NCBI GenBank assembly: GCA_019636625.1
Contig: JAHBXE010000003.1
Location: 62,001-126,000 of the forward strand
DNA length: 64,000 nt
Source of the DNA: Phycisphaeraceae bacterium
GTDB lineage: Bacteria > Planctomycetota > Phycisphaerae > Phycisphaerales > UBA1924
Direction: 5' to 3'
In this document: positions 7,810 through 17,011 of the stretch, piece by piece
Position numbering within the stretch: the first letter of the stretch is position 1
How the letters are laid out: every line of letters begins with the position of its first letter
Notes under the pieces: generated by a model
The model's database searches: none
The model's input: only the letters and a program-made list of their open reading frames with translations
What the model was told of the DNA's origin: nothing
Made by a program: the position numbers and the translations under genes

Positions 7810-9470
7810 CGCGCCATCTCCGCTTCGGGTTCATCGGGAATCGCCCGCCGCGCCGGTTCCCAGCGGACCTTGGAAGCGCCGAGCAGCGTGCCCGTCGCCG
7901 AGGCAAGATCCACCTGAGCGACTTCGTACTCCGTCACCGCCAGGATTTCTGCCAGTTGGGCCTCGGCGAGGCGCGTCGCGGCGTCGAGCACGTTGGTGCT
8001 GGTGGAGTTGCCGACGTCGAACTGGCGCTGCTCCGCCGCGAGGGTTCGGGCGGAGAGAATGGTGGCCTGGCGGGTGGCGAGGATGCGCTGCCACCCCGCT
8101 TCGATGGCGTCCACCGCGTCGAGCACCTCCTGCCGGATGGTCTGCTTCCTCGCTTCACGGGTGCCCAGGCGTTGAAGCCGCGTGAGCATCGCCTGGCGGA
8201 AGCGGGCGCGGGGGCCCTCGTTCCCGATCGGAGTGCTGAAGGTCGCACCGACCGACCAGTCCTCGAACCGGTTCCGCTCCAGCATGTCCCAACTTCGGTT
8301 GAACGAGCCCCCCAGGCCGTTGATCGTGTAGGTCGCGTTCAGATCAAGTTGCGGGAGCATCTGGTTCTGCGCCAGCCGCATGTTCGCCGAATCGGAGAGC
8401 AGCCGCAGCTCGATCTCGAGCATCTCCATCCGGTTCTGCTCCGCGACGTTGGCAAGAAGGGTGCCGTCGAAGAGGTACTGCACGGGACAGGGATCGGTTT
8501 TCGTCACCAGCCGCGATGTGTTGTCGACCTCGAGCCCCGGCATGTTGATGAGACGCTTGAACTCCCGCTGGCGACGCAGCAGCGTATTCTGCGCCACGAT
8601 GATCGCATCCAGCCGATCCGCCACGCCCGACTGCGCCCGGACCAGCTCGATCTCCGCCCGCCGGCCGGAGTTCACCAGCCGCTCCGCCCGCTCGAGCTGC
8701 GCCTGGGCCAGCTCGTATTGCTGCTGGCGCACTTCCAGGTCCCGCCCGGCCTGATAGAGCCGCCAGTACGCGCGGTCCACAGCGGCCAACTGGTTGATCA
8801 CCGCCAGCTTTGTCTGCCCTTCGGAAATCTGCCGGTTGTACGACGCGATCAGGATCGGTGTCGTGGTCACCTCGCGCCCCGCGTTGCGGAGCAGCGGGTG
8901 GCTGATCGAGAAGGCCAGGTCCGAGGTGTACGCCGGGTTGAGCGTCGAGAAGGTGTTGTTCGTCTCGACACGGGAAATCGGCAGGCTCACGCTCGCCGTG
9001 CCGCCCGTGCGCAGAGGGATCGACACCCCCGGCTCGATCAGGCCAAAGTCCTCCTGCGCGCTGTTCAGCGTCGAGGCCGTAGGAGAGTCCGTCTGCCGCC
9101 ACAGCGCCCGCGTCGAGAACACCGCCTCGAACGCCGCTTCTTCTGCGCTCAGCGCCTCGCCCGCGATCGAAGGGTTCATCAGGGCCACGCGAAGATCCAG
9201 GTTGTGCTCCAGCGCCGAGGCGCGGGCCTGCTCGATCGTCATGGGCACTTCCGGCATGGCGGCGAAACGTTCCTTCGCCGCGCGGGCGGCCTCGTCGGGC
9301 TTCTCTTCCGGCGCGGGCGGCCTCGCGTACTGCTCCAGCGGGAGCCGCTCCACCTCGCGCAACCGGTCCGCCGGGGTCAGGCGCCCGTAATCCGCCGGCG
9401 ACCGGCCAAACGGCGAAGAGCAGCCGACCAGCAGGCCCAGCACGACCACGCCGCACGGCACACGACACAT
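7806..9470 (-). CDS. TolC-family outer-membrane efflux lipoprotein
   Basis: The product (554 residues from the ATG at 9470) has a lipoprotein-type signal, MCRVPCGVVVLGLLVGCSS, with the lipobox cysteine at residue 17. The body carries the two-fold repeated long coiled-coil helices typical of outer-membrane efflux proteins (for example RQQQYELAQAQLERAERLVNS and its counterpart near the C-terminus). It would form the outer-membrane channel for the MacAB-like pump encoded upstream. A nearby GTG two codons upstream is an alternative start with better spacing from an AGGA sequence; the open frame extends further but without plausible signal-peptide sequence. The stop overlaps the hydrolase start. 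Confidence 0.85.
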   Translation of the reverse strand: MCRVPCGVVVLGLLVGCSSPFGRSPADYGRLTPADRLREVERLPLEQYARPPAPEEKPDEAARAAKERFAAMPEVPMTIEQARASALEHNLDLRVALMNPSIAGEALSAEEAAFEAVFSTRALWRQTDSPTASTLNSAQEDFGLIEPGVSIPLRTGGTASVSLPISRVETNNTFSTLNPAYTSDLAFSISHPLLRNAGREVTTTPILIASYNRQISEGQTKLAVINQLAAVDRAYWRLYQAGRDLEVRQQQYELAQAQLERAERLVNSGRRAEIELVRAQSGVADRLDAIIVAQNTLLRRQREFKRLINMPGLEVDNTSRLVTKTDPCPVQYLFDGTLLANVAEQNRMEMLEIELRLLSDSANMRLAQNQMLPQLDLNATYTINGLGGSFNRSWDMLERNRFEDWSVGATFSTPIGNEGPRARFRQAMLTRLQRLGTREARKQTIRQEVLDAVDAIEAGWQRILATRQATILSARTLAAEQRQFDVGNSTSTNVLDAATRLAEAQLAEILAVTEYEVAQVDLASATGTLLGASKVRWEPARRAIPDEPEAEMAR

Positions 9471-9588
9471 TGCAGCCACGCCCACGTCCTTCCCCGTTCC
9501 CACGATACGCGCTCGATCGATCACTGGTCCTGCTCCTGCCCAACACCCGCGAAATGTCCGCTCCACCGCATCCCCACGCCGCGAGGGG

Positions 9589-10827
9589 CTAGTCGTGCCG
9601 CAACGCGACGATCGGGTCGAGCATCGCCGCCTTGATCGCCGGAACCATGCCCGAGACCACGCCCGTGAACGCCGACACGAGCACCGACACCGCGATCGCC
9701 CACCAGGGCACCGAGGCCTCGCTCATGAACTGCGGCGCCGCGGCCTTCGCGGCCAGGATCAGCGACTGCCCGACGAGGATGCCGATCGCCCCGCCGACCA
9801 GGCAGAGCGTGACGGCCTCGACCAGAAACTGCATCAGGATCACGGCGGGCTTGGCCCCCACCGCCTTGCGCAGGCCGATCTCCCGCGTGCGCTCCGACAC
9901 CGACGCCAGCATGATGTTCATGATCCCGATCCCGCCGACGATCAGCGAGATCGCCACCATGAACGCCATGAACAACTGGATGATCATCGCCACGTAGTTG
10001 AACCGCTGGATCATCTGCTCCAGCGCCTCGACCCCGAACGTGTCCGGCTCCTCGGGCTTCAGGTTCCGCATCTGGCGCATGTAGAACCGGATCTCGGCCT
10101 TCGCGTCGTCGTACAGCTCCGGGCTCCGGGTTTCCGCGATGATGTACATCCGCGGCTCGCTGCGGAGCATTTCCCCCGTCCGGAACGGAATGAACACCTC
10201 GCTCTTGGCCTCGTCCCCGCCGAAGGCGGCGAAGACCGTTTTCGTCTCCACCACGCCGACGATGGTGAACTTCCGGTCCGAGAGCATGATCTCCTGTCCG
10301 ATCGGCTCCCGGTCCAGCCCCAGCTCGTCGATCGCCTTGTCGTTGACGATGCACACCGGCAGCCGCTCTTCCTCATCGATGCGGGTGAACGGCCGCCCCT
10401 GCAGGATCGCGCGGTTCTCGATCTCGTTCCACTCGGGACGGATCGCCGCCACCGGGACCGTGCCCTTGAACTCCTCGCCGAAGGCCACGGTCATCGACAT
10501 GTCCATCACCGGCGTCAGCCGCGCCAGCGACGGGCACTTCTCGAGCATCCCGTCCACTTCGCGCGTCGTGACGCGGATCTGCCGCCACGAATACCGCCCG
10601 CGCATCTCCCGCGACATCCGCGGGAAGACCCAGACCTTGCTCGCCCCCACCGAGGCAAACTCCTTCAGGATCGACTTCTGCAGGCCGCCCGTCGCCGTCA
10701 CCACCGTGATCACCGCCCCCACGCCGATGACAATCCCCAGCGTCGTCAGCAGCGCCCGCGCCTTGTTCGCCCATATTTGCCCCAGCGCCAGCACCACCGT
10801 CTGCATCAGCACACGAAGAAAAATCAT
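9589..10827 (-). CDS. MacB/FtsX-type ABC transporter permease
   Basis: This 412-residue protein begins with a cytoplasmic amphipathic segment and one membrane helix ([19 protein letters not shown]). A large extracytoplasmic MacB-PCD-like domain follows (about residues 45-280), then three C-terminal helices of the FtsX domain, with the typical [21 protein letters not shown] segment and a final [17 protein letters not shown]. This is the mechanotransmission-type permease that works with a separate ATPase, an adaptor and TolC. Its start overlaps the ATPase stop by 4 bases, so the two are translationally coupled. Confidence 0.9.
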   Translation of the reverse strand: MIFLRVLMQTVVLALGQIWANKARALLTTLGIVIGVGAVITVVTATGGLQKSILKEFASVGASKVWVFPRMSREMRGRYSWRQIRVTTREVDGMLEKCPSLARLTPVMDMSMTVAFGEEFKGTVPVAAIRPEWNEIENRAILQGRPFTRIDEEERLPVCIVNDKAIDELGLDREPIGQEIMLSDRKFTIVGVVETKTVFAAFGGDEAKSEVFIPFRTGEMLRSEPRMYIIAETRSPELYDDAKAEIRFYMRQMRNLKPEEPDTFGVEALEQMIQRFNYVAMIIQLFMAFMVAISLIVGGIGIMNIMLASVSERTREIGLRKAVGAKPAVILMQFLVEAVTLCLVGGAIGILVGQSLILAAKAAAPQFMSEASVPWWAIAVSVLVSAFTGVVSGMVPAIKAAMLDPIVALRHD

Positions 10828-11600
10828 CGCGACACCCCCGCCCGCTCCGCCGCGGCCTGTTCCGCCGCCGCCTGCGCCGCCTGCACCGCGCGGTTCAGGA
10901 ACTCGCGGTGGATGGGGTCCGAGTCCGTCGGATGGTCCGACACGATCTTCCCGTCCTTGAGGCGGATGATCCGGTCCGCGTACCCCGCGATGTCCTCCTC
11001 GTGGGTCACGATGATGATCGTCTGCCCCTCGGCGTGGAGCTGCTGAAACAGCGCGATGATCTCCTCGCTGGTCTTGCTGTCGAGATTACCCGTCGGTTCA
11101 TCCGCGAGCAGAATGCTCGGCTCGTTCACCAGGGCGCGGGCGATCGCCACGCGCTGGCGCTGACCGCCGGAAAGCTGGCTCGGCCGGTGACGCATCCGGT
11201 CCCCCAGCCCCACGCGCTCCAGGGCTCGCCGGGCGCGGGCCTTGGCCCCCCACCAGTGCCGGCTGGAGTAGATCAGGGGCAGCATCACGTTCTTGAGCGC
11301 CGTGGCGCGGGGAAGAAGTTCGAACGACTGGAACACAAACCCGATCTCGCGGTTGCGGACGTCCGACAGCCGCGTCGCGGACATCTTGTGCGTCGGCACG
11401 CCCGAGAGTTCGTAGGTGCCCGCCGTAGGCCGGTCCAGGCACCCCAGTATGTTCATGAGCGTGCTCTTGCCCGAACCCGAAGCGCCCATGATCGCGACAA
11501 ACTCGTTCCGGTTGATGTCCAGGTCGATCCCGCGCAGCGCGTTCACACGCTCTTCGCCGATCTTGTACACCTTCTCGAGATTTCGGATCCTGATCGTCAT
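10824..11600 (-). CDS. MacB/LolD-type ABC transporter ATP-binding protein
   Basis: From the ATG at 11600 the product is 258 residues. Walker A is GASGSGKST, the Q-loop lies in [11 protein letters not shown], the signature is [15 protein letters not shown], Walker B is [13 protein letters not shown], and the switch histidine is in IIVTHEED. The sequence is typical of the o228/MacB-LolD ATPase class that powers FtsX-type permeases. The frame stays open to 11672 but that part is a Gly-rich, non-homologous stretch, so the later ATG is preferred. The C-terminal 30 residues form an Ala/Glu/Gln-rich extension. It sits between the adaptor and permease genes in the operon. Confidence 0.92.
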   Translation of the reverse strand: MTIRIRNLEKVYKIGEERVNALRGIDLDINRNEFVAIMGASGSGKSTLMNILGCLDRPTAGTYELSGVPTHKMSATRLSDVRNREIGFVFQSFELLPRATALKNVMLPLIYSSRHWWGAKARARRALERVGLGDRMRHRPSQLSGGQRQRVAIARALVNEPSILLADEPTGNLDSKTSEEIIALFQQLHAEGQTIIIVTHEEDIAGYADRIIRLKDGKIVSDHPTDSDPIHREFLNRAVQAAQAAAEQAAAERAGVSR

Positions 11601-11678
11601 CGGCTGTCCACGCCCCCCACGCCCCCCCACGCCCCCCACTCCCATCCCCACACCTTCGTCTCCCACCGACACGCGGCG

Positions 11679-12986
11679 TCAGCCGCCGCGGGTCCCGTTC
11701 CCGCCGGCGCCCTTGGCCTGGGCCGGGCCGTCCTTCTTGGCGGCGCTCTCCTCCATCACCGTCTGGTCGGCTTTGAGGGTGGTGAGCACCTTGAACGGCC
11801 CGGTGATGATCCTCTCCCCTCCATCCAGGCCCGACACGATGATCGTGTGCGTCACATCGCTCGAGCCGATGCTCACCGGGATCGGCTTGGCTTTGCCGTC
11901 CTCGTACCGGAACACCACGCGGGCGAACGTCTTGTTCTTGTCCACGTTCGGGTTGTTGGCCAGTTCCTTGGGCAGTTCATCCAGCCTCCGGTCCACCACC
12001 GCCTGGCTCGGAATCTTCAGCACGTTCGCGAACGTCTGCACCTTGATATCCGCGTTCGCGGCGTATCCCGACCGCAGCCGGTCGCCCCTGGGCAGGTCCT
12101 CCGGCTTGTCCACCTTCACCAGGATCTCGCACTGGAAGTACCCCGTGCCGTCGCGGTCGGTGAGCTTCTTGAGGCCCACGAGGTCCACTTCACCGGCAAA
12201 CTCGCGGTCCGGATAGGCGTTGATCCGGATGATCGCTGGCTGCCCCCGCTTGACCGGCGCGATGTTCGCCTCATCCACCTTCGCCCGCAGCACCATCACC
12301 GAGAGGTCCGCCAGCTCCATGATGACCGAGCCCGCGTTGTTGAACGTGCCCAGCACCTGCTCGCCGACCTCGGAGTTCCGCTGCACGATCGTCCCGTCGA
12401 TCGGGGAGACGATCGTGCACAGATCGAGGTTCTTCTGCGCCCGCGCAATGTTCGCCCGGGCGATGTCGATCGAATGCTCCCCCGCCTCGACCGCCGCGAG
12501 CGCCCTCAGGTAACTGGCCTCCGCCGAGTCCAGCTCCGACTGCGCCACATCTTTGGTCTCGAACAGGCCTCGGACCCGGTTCCGCTCGCTCGTCGCCTCG
12601 ATCAGGGCCGCTTTCAGACCCTTGAGCCGGGCCTCCTCGCCCTTGAGCGCCGCCTGCGCCGACTCGAGCGAAGCGATGTAGTCGTCCGAGTCGAGCCGGA
12701 CCAGCACATCCCCCTTCTTCACATCGTCGCCCTCGCGAAAGGGGAGCGCGATGATCCTGGCTGAGACCTGGGCGCTGATCTGGACCTTCTTGAGCGGCTC
12801 GACCGTCCCGGGCGCGCTCACCACGCGGATCAGGTCGCCGCGGGCCACCGTGTCGACCCGGACCTCCGTCTGACGGTTCTTCCCGCTGAGAAGCTTCTTG
12901 CCGGCTTCCGACCGGGCAAACAGGAACCCGCCCCCGCCGCACAGCAGCACGAGGACCAGGAACGTCGCGAGTATCCACTTCCACAC
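11679..12986 (-). CDS. MacA-like periplasmic adaptor (membrane fusion protein)
   Basis: This 435-residue protein starts with GTG at 12986, preceded by a GGAGG site at 8 nt. It has one N-terminal membrane anchor (WILATFLVLVLLCGGGGFLF). It then shows the split lipoyl/biotinyl domain (VEPLKKVQISAQVSARI...FREGDDVKKGDVLVRLD, rejoined at IVSPIDGTIVQR), a long alpha-helical hairpin between them, and beta-barrel and membrane-proximal domains. This is the adaptor that links an inner-membrane ABC pump to TolC. It is the first gene of the operon adaptor-ATPase-permease-TolC-hydrolase, and it faces the divergent TetR gene. Confidence 0.9.
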   Translation of the reverse strand: MWKWILATFLVLVLLCGGGGFLFARSEAGKKLLSGKNRQTEVRVDTVARGDLIRVVSAPGTVEPLKKVQISAQVSARIIALPFREGDDVKKGDVLVRLDSDDYIASLESAQAALKGEEARLKGLKAALIEATSERNRVRGLFETKDVAQSELDSAEASYLRALAAVEAGEHSIDIARANIARAQKNLDLCTIVSPIDGTIVQRNSEVGEQVLGTFNNAGSVIMELADLSVMVLRAKVDEANIAPVKRGQPAIIRINAYPDREFAGEVDLVGLKKLTDRDGTGYFQCEILVKVDKPEDLPRGDRLRSGYAANADIKVQTFANVLKIPSQAVVDRRLDELPKELANNPNVDKNKTFARVVFRYEDGKAKPIPVSIGSSDVTHTIIVSGLDGGERIITGPFKVLTTLKADQTVMEESAAKKDGPAQAKGAGGNGTRGG

Positions 12987-13076
12987 GGTCAGAACCTCCG
13001 CAGCTTGACCCCACCCCGATGCGCTCGTCGCCCGTGTGGTTCGGAATCAAAGGCTGAGCGTTACCTGAAAACTTGT

Positions 13077-13105
13077 TTGACTTTTGTACGGCTTGTTTGT
13101 ATTCT
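13077..13105 (+). promoter_or_regulatory. Candidate promoter of the TetR gene in the divergent efflux control region
   Basis: TTGACT (13077-13082) and TATTCT (13100-13105) are 17 nt apart and lie 36 nt before the TetR start. The octamer CTTGTTTG occurs twice, at 13072-13079 and 13092-13099, overlapping the -35 region and the spacer, about two helical turns apart; these are candidate repressor contacts. This 155-nt gap is A+T-richer than its surroundings and also separates the efflux operon start, so it is the likely shared control region. Confidence 0.5.
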
Positions 13106-13141
13106 GATCGGATATGCAGATTCGCATTGACAAGAAGTTGA

Positions 13142-13804
13142 ATGAACGATCAACTATGCCTTGAACGATCAATCAAGGAAGACCGCATTCCTCCTTCAGA
13201 TACCAAGACGCGCATCCTCGACGTGGCCTTCAGGCTCTTTCACGAGCAAGGGTACCACGCCACCGGCATCGCCACCATTCTTCGCGAGGCCGACGTCAAC
13301 AGTGGCAGCCTCTACCACTTCTTCCCCAGCAAGGAAGCCCTGCTCATCGGCGTGCTGGAGTACGCAACACAGATCATGCACCCGGTCGTCATGGCCCCGG
13401 CCGAGGCCGCGGCGGAGGACGGCATCGAGCGCATCTTTGCCCTCCTGGCCAACTACCGCACCGGAATGGAGATGTTCCAGTGCAAGATGGGATGCCCGAT
13501 CGGCAACCTGGCTTTGGAAGTCGCGGATGATCACCCCCCGGCCCGGGCTCTGATCGACCAGAACTTCCGTAACTGGGCCGCCGTGATCGAAGGGTGGCTC
13601 CGGAGCGTGGGCGACCGGCTCCCTCCTTCGGCCGACCTTGGCCAGTTGTCCCGGTTCATCCTCACGGTGATGGAGGGCGGCATCATGCAGGCTCGAGCGG
13701 CGGGAAACCTGGTCCCCTTTGACGAGTCTGTGGCCCAGTTGCGGGCGTACTTCAACCTTCTTCAGGAACAGGCACGGGCCGCCCGGGAGGTTGGGAAGCA
13801 GTGA
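13142..13804 (+). CDS. TetR/AcrR-family transcriptional regulator (LmrA/YxaF-like)
   Basis: This 220-residue protein has the N-terminal TetR helix-turn-helix (about residues 22-68: TKTRILDVAFRLFHEQGYHA followed by INSG-type SGSLYHFFPSKEAL). The ligand domain contains FQCKMGCPIGNLALEVAD, a signature of the LmrA/YxaF/QacR-like branch, with two cysteines near residues 118 and 122. It is divergent from the efflux operon, so it probably represses that operon and itself until a pump substrate binds (inference). Its start was taken at the first ATG after the promoter; a 16-codon frame (13115-13165) overlaps the start and may be chance. Confidence 0.85.
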   Translation: MNDQLCLERSIKEDRIPPSDTKTRILDVAFRLFHEQGYHATGIATILREADVNSGSLYHFFPSKEALLIGVLEYATQIMHPVVMAPAEAAAEDGIERIFALLANYRTGMEMFQCKMGCPIGNLALEVADDHPPARALIDQNFRNWAAVIEGWLRSVGDRLPPSADLGQLSRFILTVMEGGIMQARAAGNLVPFDESVAQLRAYFNLLQEQARAAREVGKQ

Positions 13805-13885
13805 CTTGTCTTGATCCGCGTCGTCCTTGTCGGCCGGCGCTCCGGCGGAGTGTGGTGGGTTCTGTATTTCGCAAAGGAGATTCGC

Positions 13886-14260
13886 ATGCCAGCACCGGTG
13901 GTCCACTTCGAGATCGGCGTCAAGGACCTCGAAAAAGCCCAGAAGTTCTACGGCACCCTCTTCGGCTGGGAGTTCCAGGGCTTTGGCCCGCAGACGGCCA
14001 TGGTCATGAACCTCGGCCAGCACGTCGAGAAGAAGACCGACGGCATTGGCGGGCATCTCAACAGCCTCGGCCACCCGCCGCACCAGTACGTCACGTTCTA
14101 CGCCATGGTGGACAACCTCGAGTCCACGCTCGCGCAAATCAACAAGCTTGGCGGCAAGACCGTCGTCCCGCCGCAGGAAGTTCCCGGCATGGGCCACTTC
14201 GCGTGGTTCCAGGATCCCGAGGGCAACTGCATCGGCCTCTGGAAACCCATGAGCTGTTGA
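13886..14260 (+). CDS. VOC (glyoxalase/bleomycin-resistance fold) family protein
   Basis: From the ATG at 13886, which has an AAGGAG site 7-8 nt upstream, the product is 124 residues. It has the paired beta-alpha-beta-beta-beta modules of the VOC superfamily: VVHFEIGVKDLEKAQKFYG in the first and VTFYAMVDNLESTLAQI in the second, ending WFQDPEGNCIGLWKP. Putative metal ligands are the His near the N-terminus and the Glu in the DPEGN segment. Such single-module proteins act on varied small molecules. It lies 82 nt after the TetR gene on the same strand, so it may be co-transcribed. The substrate is unknown. Confidence 0.8.
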   Translation: MPAPVVHFEIGVKDLEKAQKFYGTLFGWEFQGFGPQTAMVMNLGQHVEKKTDGIGGHLNSLGHPPHQYVTFYAMVDNLESTLAQINKLGGKTVVPPQEVPGMGHFAWFQDPEGNCIGLWKPMSC

Positions 14261-14438
14261 TTCGAGCCCGTCGCATTCACGTCCCGCGGCCGATCGCGGG
14301 TGGGCACGGGTCCCTTTGGCTCTCCGCTGCTGAAGTGTGGCCTTGCCCATCCGCGACGCCGCGGCGGTTGATTCCACGTACCGCCCTCTGCTCTTCCCGA
14401 TCGATCCCATCCCCCGCTTTCCCCACTGAGGTGCCGTC

Positions 14439-15515
14439 ATGTTTCGACTGATTGTGTGTCTCGCGGTCTCCACCGCTGCGTTGGCCCAGGACAAGCACAT
14501 CCCCCAGCCGGCAAGCGCCGCAGCGCCCGCGGCGGTCAACACCAGCCCGTTGACGCACGAGATCGACCTGAACGTTCCCGTGTCCGTGGTCTGGGACCTT
14601 TTCTCCACCGATGAAGGCTTCAAGAAGTTCGGCGTGGCCAAGGCCAAGGTCGATTGCCGCATCGGCGGGAAGATCCTCAGCCACTACGACCCCGCGGGCG
14701 AACTCGGGGATGAAGGAACCATCGAGAACACCATCCTTGCCTTCGAACCAATGAGGATGATGGCCTTCCGCATCACCAAGGCGCCCAAGGGGTTCCCGTT
14801 CATGAACGCCTACAAGTCCACCTGGTCGGTGGCAACGATGACCGACCTCGGCGGCGGCCGAACGCGCCTTCGACTCACGGGTCTCGGGTACACCGCGGAT
14901 GAAGAATCACAGCGGATGCGGGCCTTCTTTGACCAGGGCAACGCCTACACGCTCGATCGTCTCAAGCAGAACCTCGAAGGATCCAGTGAAACAGCGCGGA
15001 TGTCACCCGCTGCCCCGGCGGACGATCCGCTCGGCCCGATCACGGTTGAGGCAACCGTCAACGCGATGCCGCGCGACGTCTGGAAGAACTGGACCACCTC
15101 CGACGGCTTCAAGTCCTTCCTGAAGACGGAGAACAGGATCGACCTCCGCCTGGGCGGCCCCTTCGAAGTCTACTTCAGCATGGAGGCGCCCGCGGGTTCG
15201 CGTGGAAGCGAGGGCTGCACCATCCTCAGCTTCGATCCCGAACGCATGCTCAGCTTCTCGTGGAACGCCCCGCCGAAGTTCGCCCACGCCCGCGGCAAGC
15301 ACACATGGGTCGTCGTCCACTTCCTCCCCCACGGCGCCCACGGGACCAAGGTCGTCCTTCGACACAACGGTTTCGCCGAGAACGCCGCGGCGAACCCGGA
15401 CCACGAGGCGGAGTGGAAGGAAGTCCGCGCGTACTTCACCAACGCGTGGCCCCGCGTGCTGGCCAGTTTGAGCGACCACTACAAGCCAAAGACGGCGACA
15501 GTGCCGCCGAAGTAG
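14439..15515 (+). CDS. Secreted protein with two tandem SRPBCC (AHSA1-like) domains
   Basis: This 358-residue protein begins with a signal peptide (MFRLIVCLAVSTAALAQ). Two START/AHSA1-like modules follow. The first covers about residues 38-175 (EIDLNVPVSVVWDLFSTDEG onwards). The second covers about residues 198-345 (VEATVNAMPRDVWKNWTTSD onwards). Both share the W-x-x-(F/W)-(S/T)-(T/S) pattern, a glycine-rich strand (RIGGKI, RLGGPF) and the EPMRMMAF/DPERMLSF strand. AHSA1-like proteins are normally cytoplasmic and bind hydrophobic ligands, so the export signal is notable. It faces the convergent methyltransferase gene with only 9 nt between stops. Confidence 0.78.
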   Translation: MFRLIVCLAVSTAALAQDKHIPQPASAAAPAAVNTSPLTHEIDLNVPVSVVWDLFSTDEGFKKFGVAKAKVDCRIGGKILSHYDPAGELGDEGTIENTILAFEPMRMMAFRITKAPKGFPFMNAYKSTWSVATMTDLGGGRTRLRLTGLGYTADEESQRMRAFFDQGNAYTLDRLKQNLEGSSETARMSPAAPADDPLGPITVEATVNAMPRDVWKNWTTSDGFKSFLKTENRIDLRLGGPFEVYFSMEAPAGSRGSEGCTILSFDPERMLSFSWNAPPKFAHARGKHTWVVVHFLPHGAHGTKVVLRHNGFAENAAANPDHEAEWKEVRAYFTNAWPRVLASLSDHYKPKTATVPPK

Positions 15516-15524
15516 CGTGAGCGA

Positions 15525-17009
15525 TCAGGAGAGAATATCGAGGCATCCCGATTGGACCATGCCCTGGAGCATGGCGGCCGTCTCGGGATGGTCGGGCTGG
15601 ACATTCAGACGACCCGAGGCACGGATCTGGGCAAGCGTCTCCCGGGCGGTGGCGCCACCGTCGAAGGCGGTCAACACCGGCTCCCAGCGCGCCTGGTTGG
15701 GCACGGGCAGCGCCAGGCCTCGGCTCACACCCAAGGGCGTTGACTTGGGCGTCCCCTGCGCAGGATCGAAACGCCACCCCGCGGCGAACCGGAGTTTGCG
15801 GTCCAACAGGTCCACCGGCCCCCACATGTTCTGCATGGCCGTCTGCGAGGCGAAGTAGGCCTTGATCTGTTCCCCCGCCGCGCCCGTGCGCGCGAAGATG
15901 GGCGTGGAGAGCGTCGCCAGCCAGTTCTGCCCCGCGCGCTTGCGGACGATCACGGCGCCGTAGGTCACCGCACCGATCCGCCTCTTCTCGCACAGCGCCC
16001 TCCACCCCGGCTCGATCCCCACGCGGACCTCCGGCGGGAACCACGCCGTCAGGTATTCCTCCGGCAGGTACGTCTGGAACTGCAGCACCAGCGCATCGCA
16101 CCCCGCCTCCGCCAGCCACTCGCGCACGCGCGCCGACCAGTCCCGCGGCTCCGCGTTCTCCCACAGGCCGCTCATCACGCCCCAGGCCCCCTCCCGCAGC
16201 ATCCTCGGCAGGCCACGCACCAGGCCCTCCACCATCCCATCGCCCTCGGTCGGGCTGACGGCGGAGGTAATGTGCGCCCCCGGCTGCATCACAAACGGCG
16301 GGTTGCACGTCAACAGGTCCACCTTGCCCACCACGTCCGCCACCGGCTCGAAGAAACTGCCCTGGCGGATGTCGATCCGGTCCGAGGCGCCCAGGAGCGA
16401 CGCGTTGGCACGCGCAAAGTCCAGCGCCCGCGCGTTGATGTCCGTCGCGATGCACCGCTTCGCGTGCGTCATGCTCCGCAGCGCGTGGAACCCCTGCCCG
16501 CAGGCAAGATCGATCACCAGGTCGCAAGGCTCCCGCGGAGTCAGATCGTCCACACCCCGGGCCGCCCCCGAAACGGGGATCACGTAGTCGTCCGGCGGGT
16601 TGGCGGAGGCCGGGTCGTCGATGGCGTCGCTCAGCACGAGCACGCCCGCGGCGGGTGTGAGCTGGAACGGGCAGCGAACCATCCCCCCGCTCTCGCCCAC
16701 GAGGATGCCGGACTTGACCAGCGCCGTGAGCACCTCGCCCCCGCCCACCGCGCCGGCCGCGATCGTCTCCGGCACCGGATCCCGAACGATGAACAGGCGA
16801 ACCAGCGTGCCGCAGTCGAACGTGACCATCTTCGGCCACTTCTCGCGCATCGAAGCACGCCAGCCGGGCGAGCCGATCACGCCGAGGTACCGGAAGATCT
16901 GGCCGTCGAACTCCGCCCGTGCCGCGGCGTCGCGGAGGCGACGGGCGGTGTCGGCATCGACGGGCCGCGGCGCGGGCGGCAGGGAAGATGGGAGGGACGT
17001 TGACGACAT
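15525..17009 (-). CDS. Class I SAM-dependent methyltransferase (NPPF motif)
   Basis: This 494-residue protein has an N-terminal non-catalytic region of about 170 residues. It is followed by a Rossmann methyltransferase core: SAM-binding motif I is DLVIDLACGQGFHALRSM, an acidic strand-2 end is in CIATDINARALD, and DLLTCNPPF is the substrate-loop (N/D)PP(Y/F) motif of methylases that modify amide or exocyclic amino nitrogens. About 200 residues follow without a clear family match. The NPPF motif points to a nucleic acid or protein-glutamine target; the exact target is unknown. It starts 2 nt after the glyQS stop, so it is probably co-transcribed with glyQS. Confidence 0.75.
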   Translation of the reverse strand: MSSTSLPSSLPPAPRPVDADTARRLRDAAARAEFDGQIFRYLGVIGSPGWRASMREKWPKMVTFDCGTLVRLFIVRDPVPETIAAGAVGGGEVLTALVKSGILVGESGGMVRCPFQLTPAAGVLVLSDAIDDPASANPPDDYVIPVSGAARGVDDLTPREPCDLVIDLACGQGFHALRSMTHAKRCIATDINARALDFARANASLLGASDRIDIRQGSFFEPVADVVGKVDLLTCNPPFVMQPGAHITSAVSPTEGDGMVEGLVRGLPRMLREGAWGVMSGLWENAEPRDWSARVREWLAEAGCDALVLQFQTYLPEEYLTAWFPPEVRVGIEPGWRALCEKRRIGAVTYGAVIVRKRAGQNWLATLSTPIFARTGAAGEQIKAYFASQTAMQNMWGPVDLLDRKLRFAAGWRFDPAQGTPKSTPLGVSRGLALPVPNQARWEPVLTAFDGGATARETLAQIRASGRLNVQPDHPETAAMLQGMVQSGCLDILS

Positions 17010-17011
17010 AC

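Noticed and set aside
7956-9635. Long plus-strand frame opposite the TolC gene
   Set aside because: It is a Arg/His/Leu-rich shadow of the TolC codon pattern, without homology or start signal.
13115-13165. 16-codon frame before the TetR gene as a leader peptide
   Set aside because: It overlaps the TetR start, has no codon bias for one amino acid and no hairpin after it. It is probably chance.
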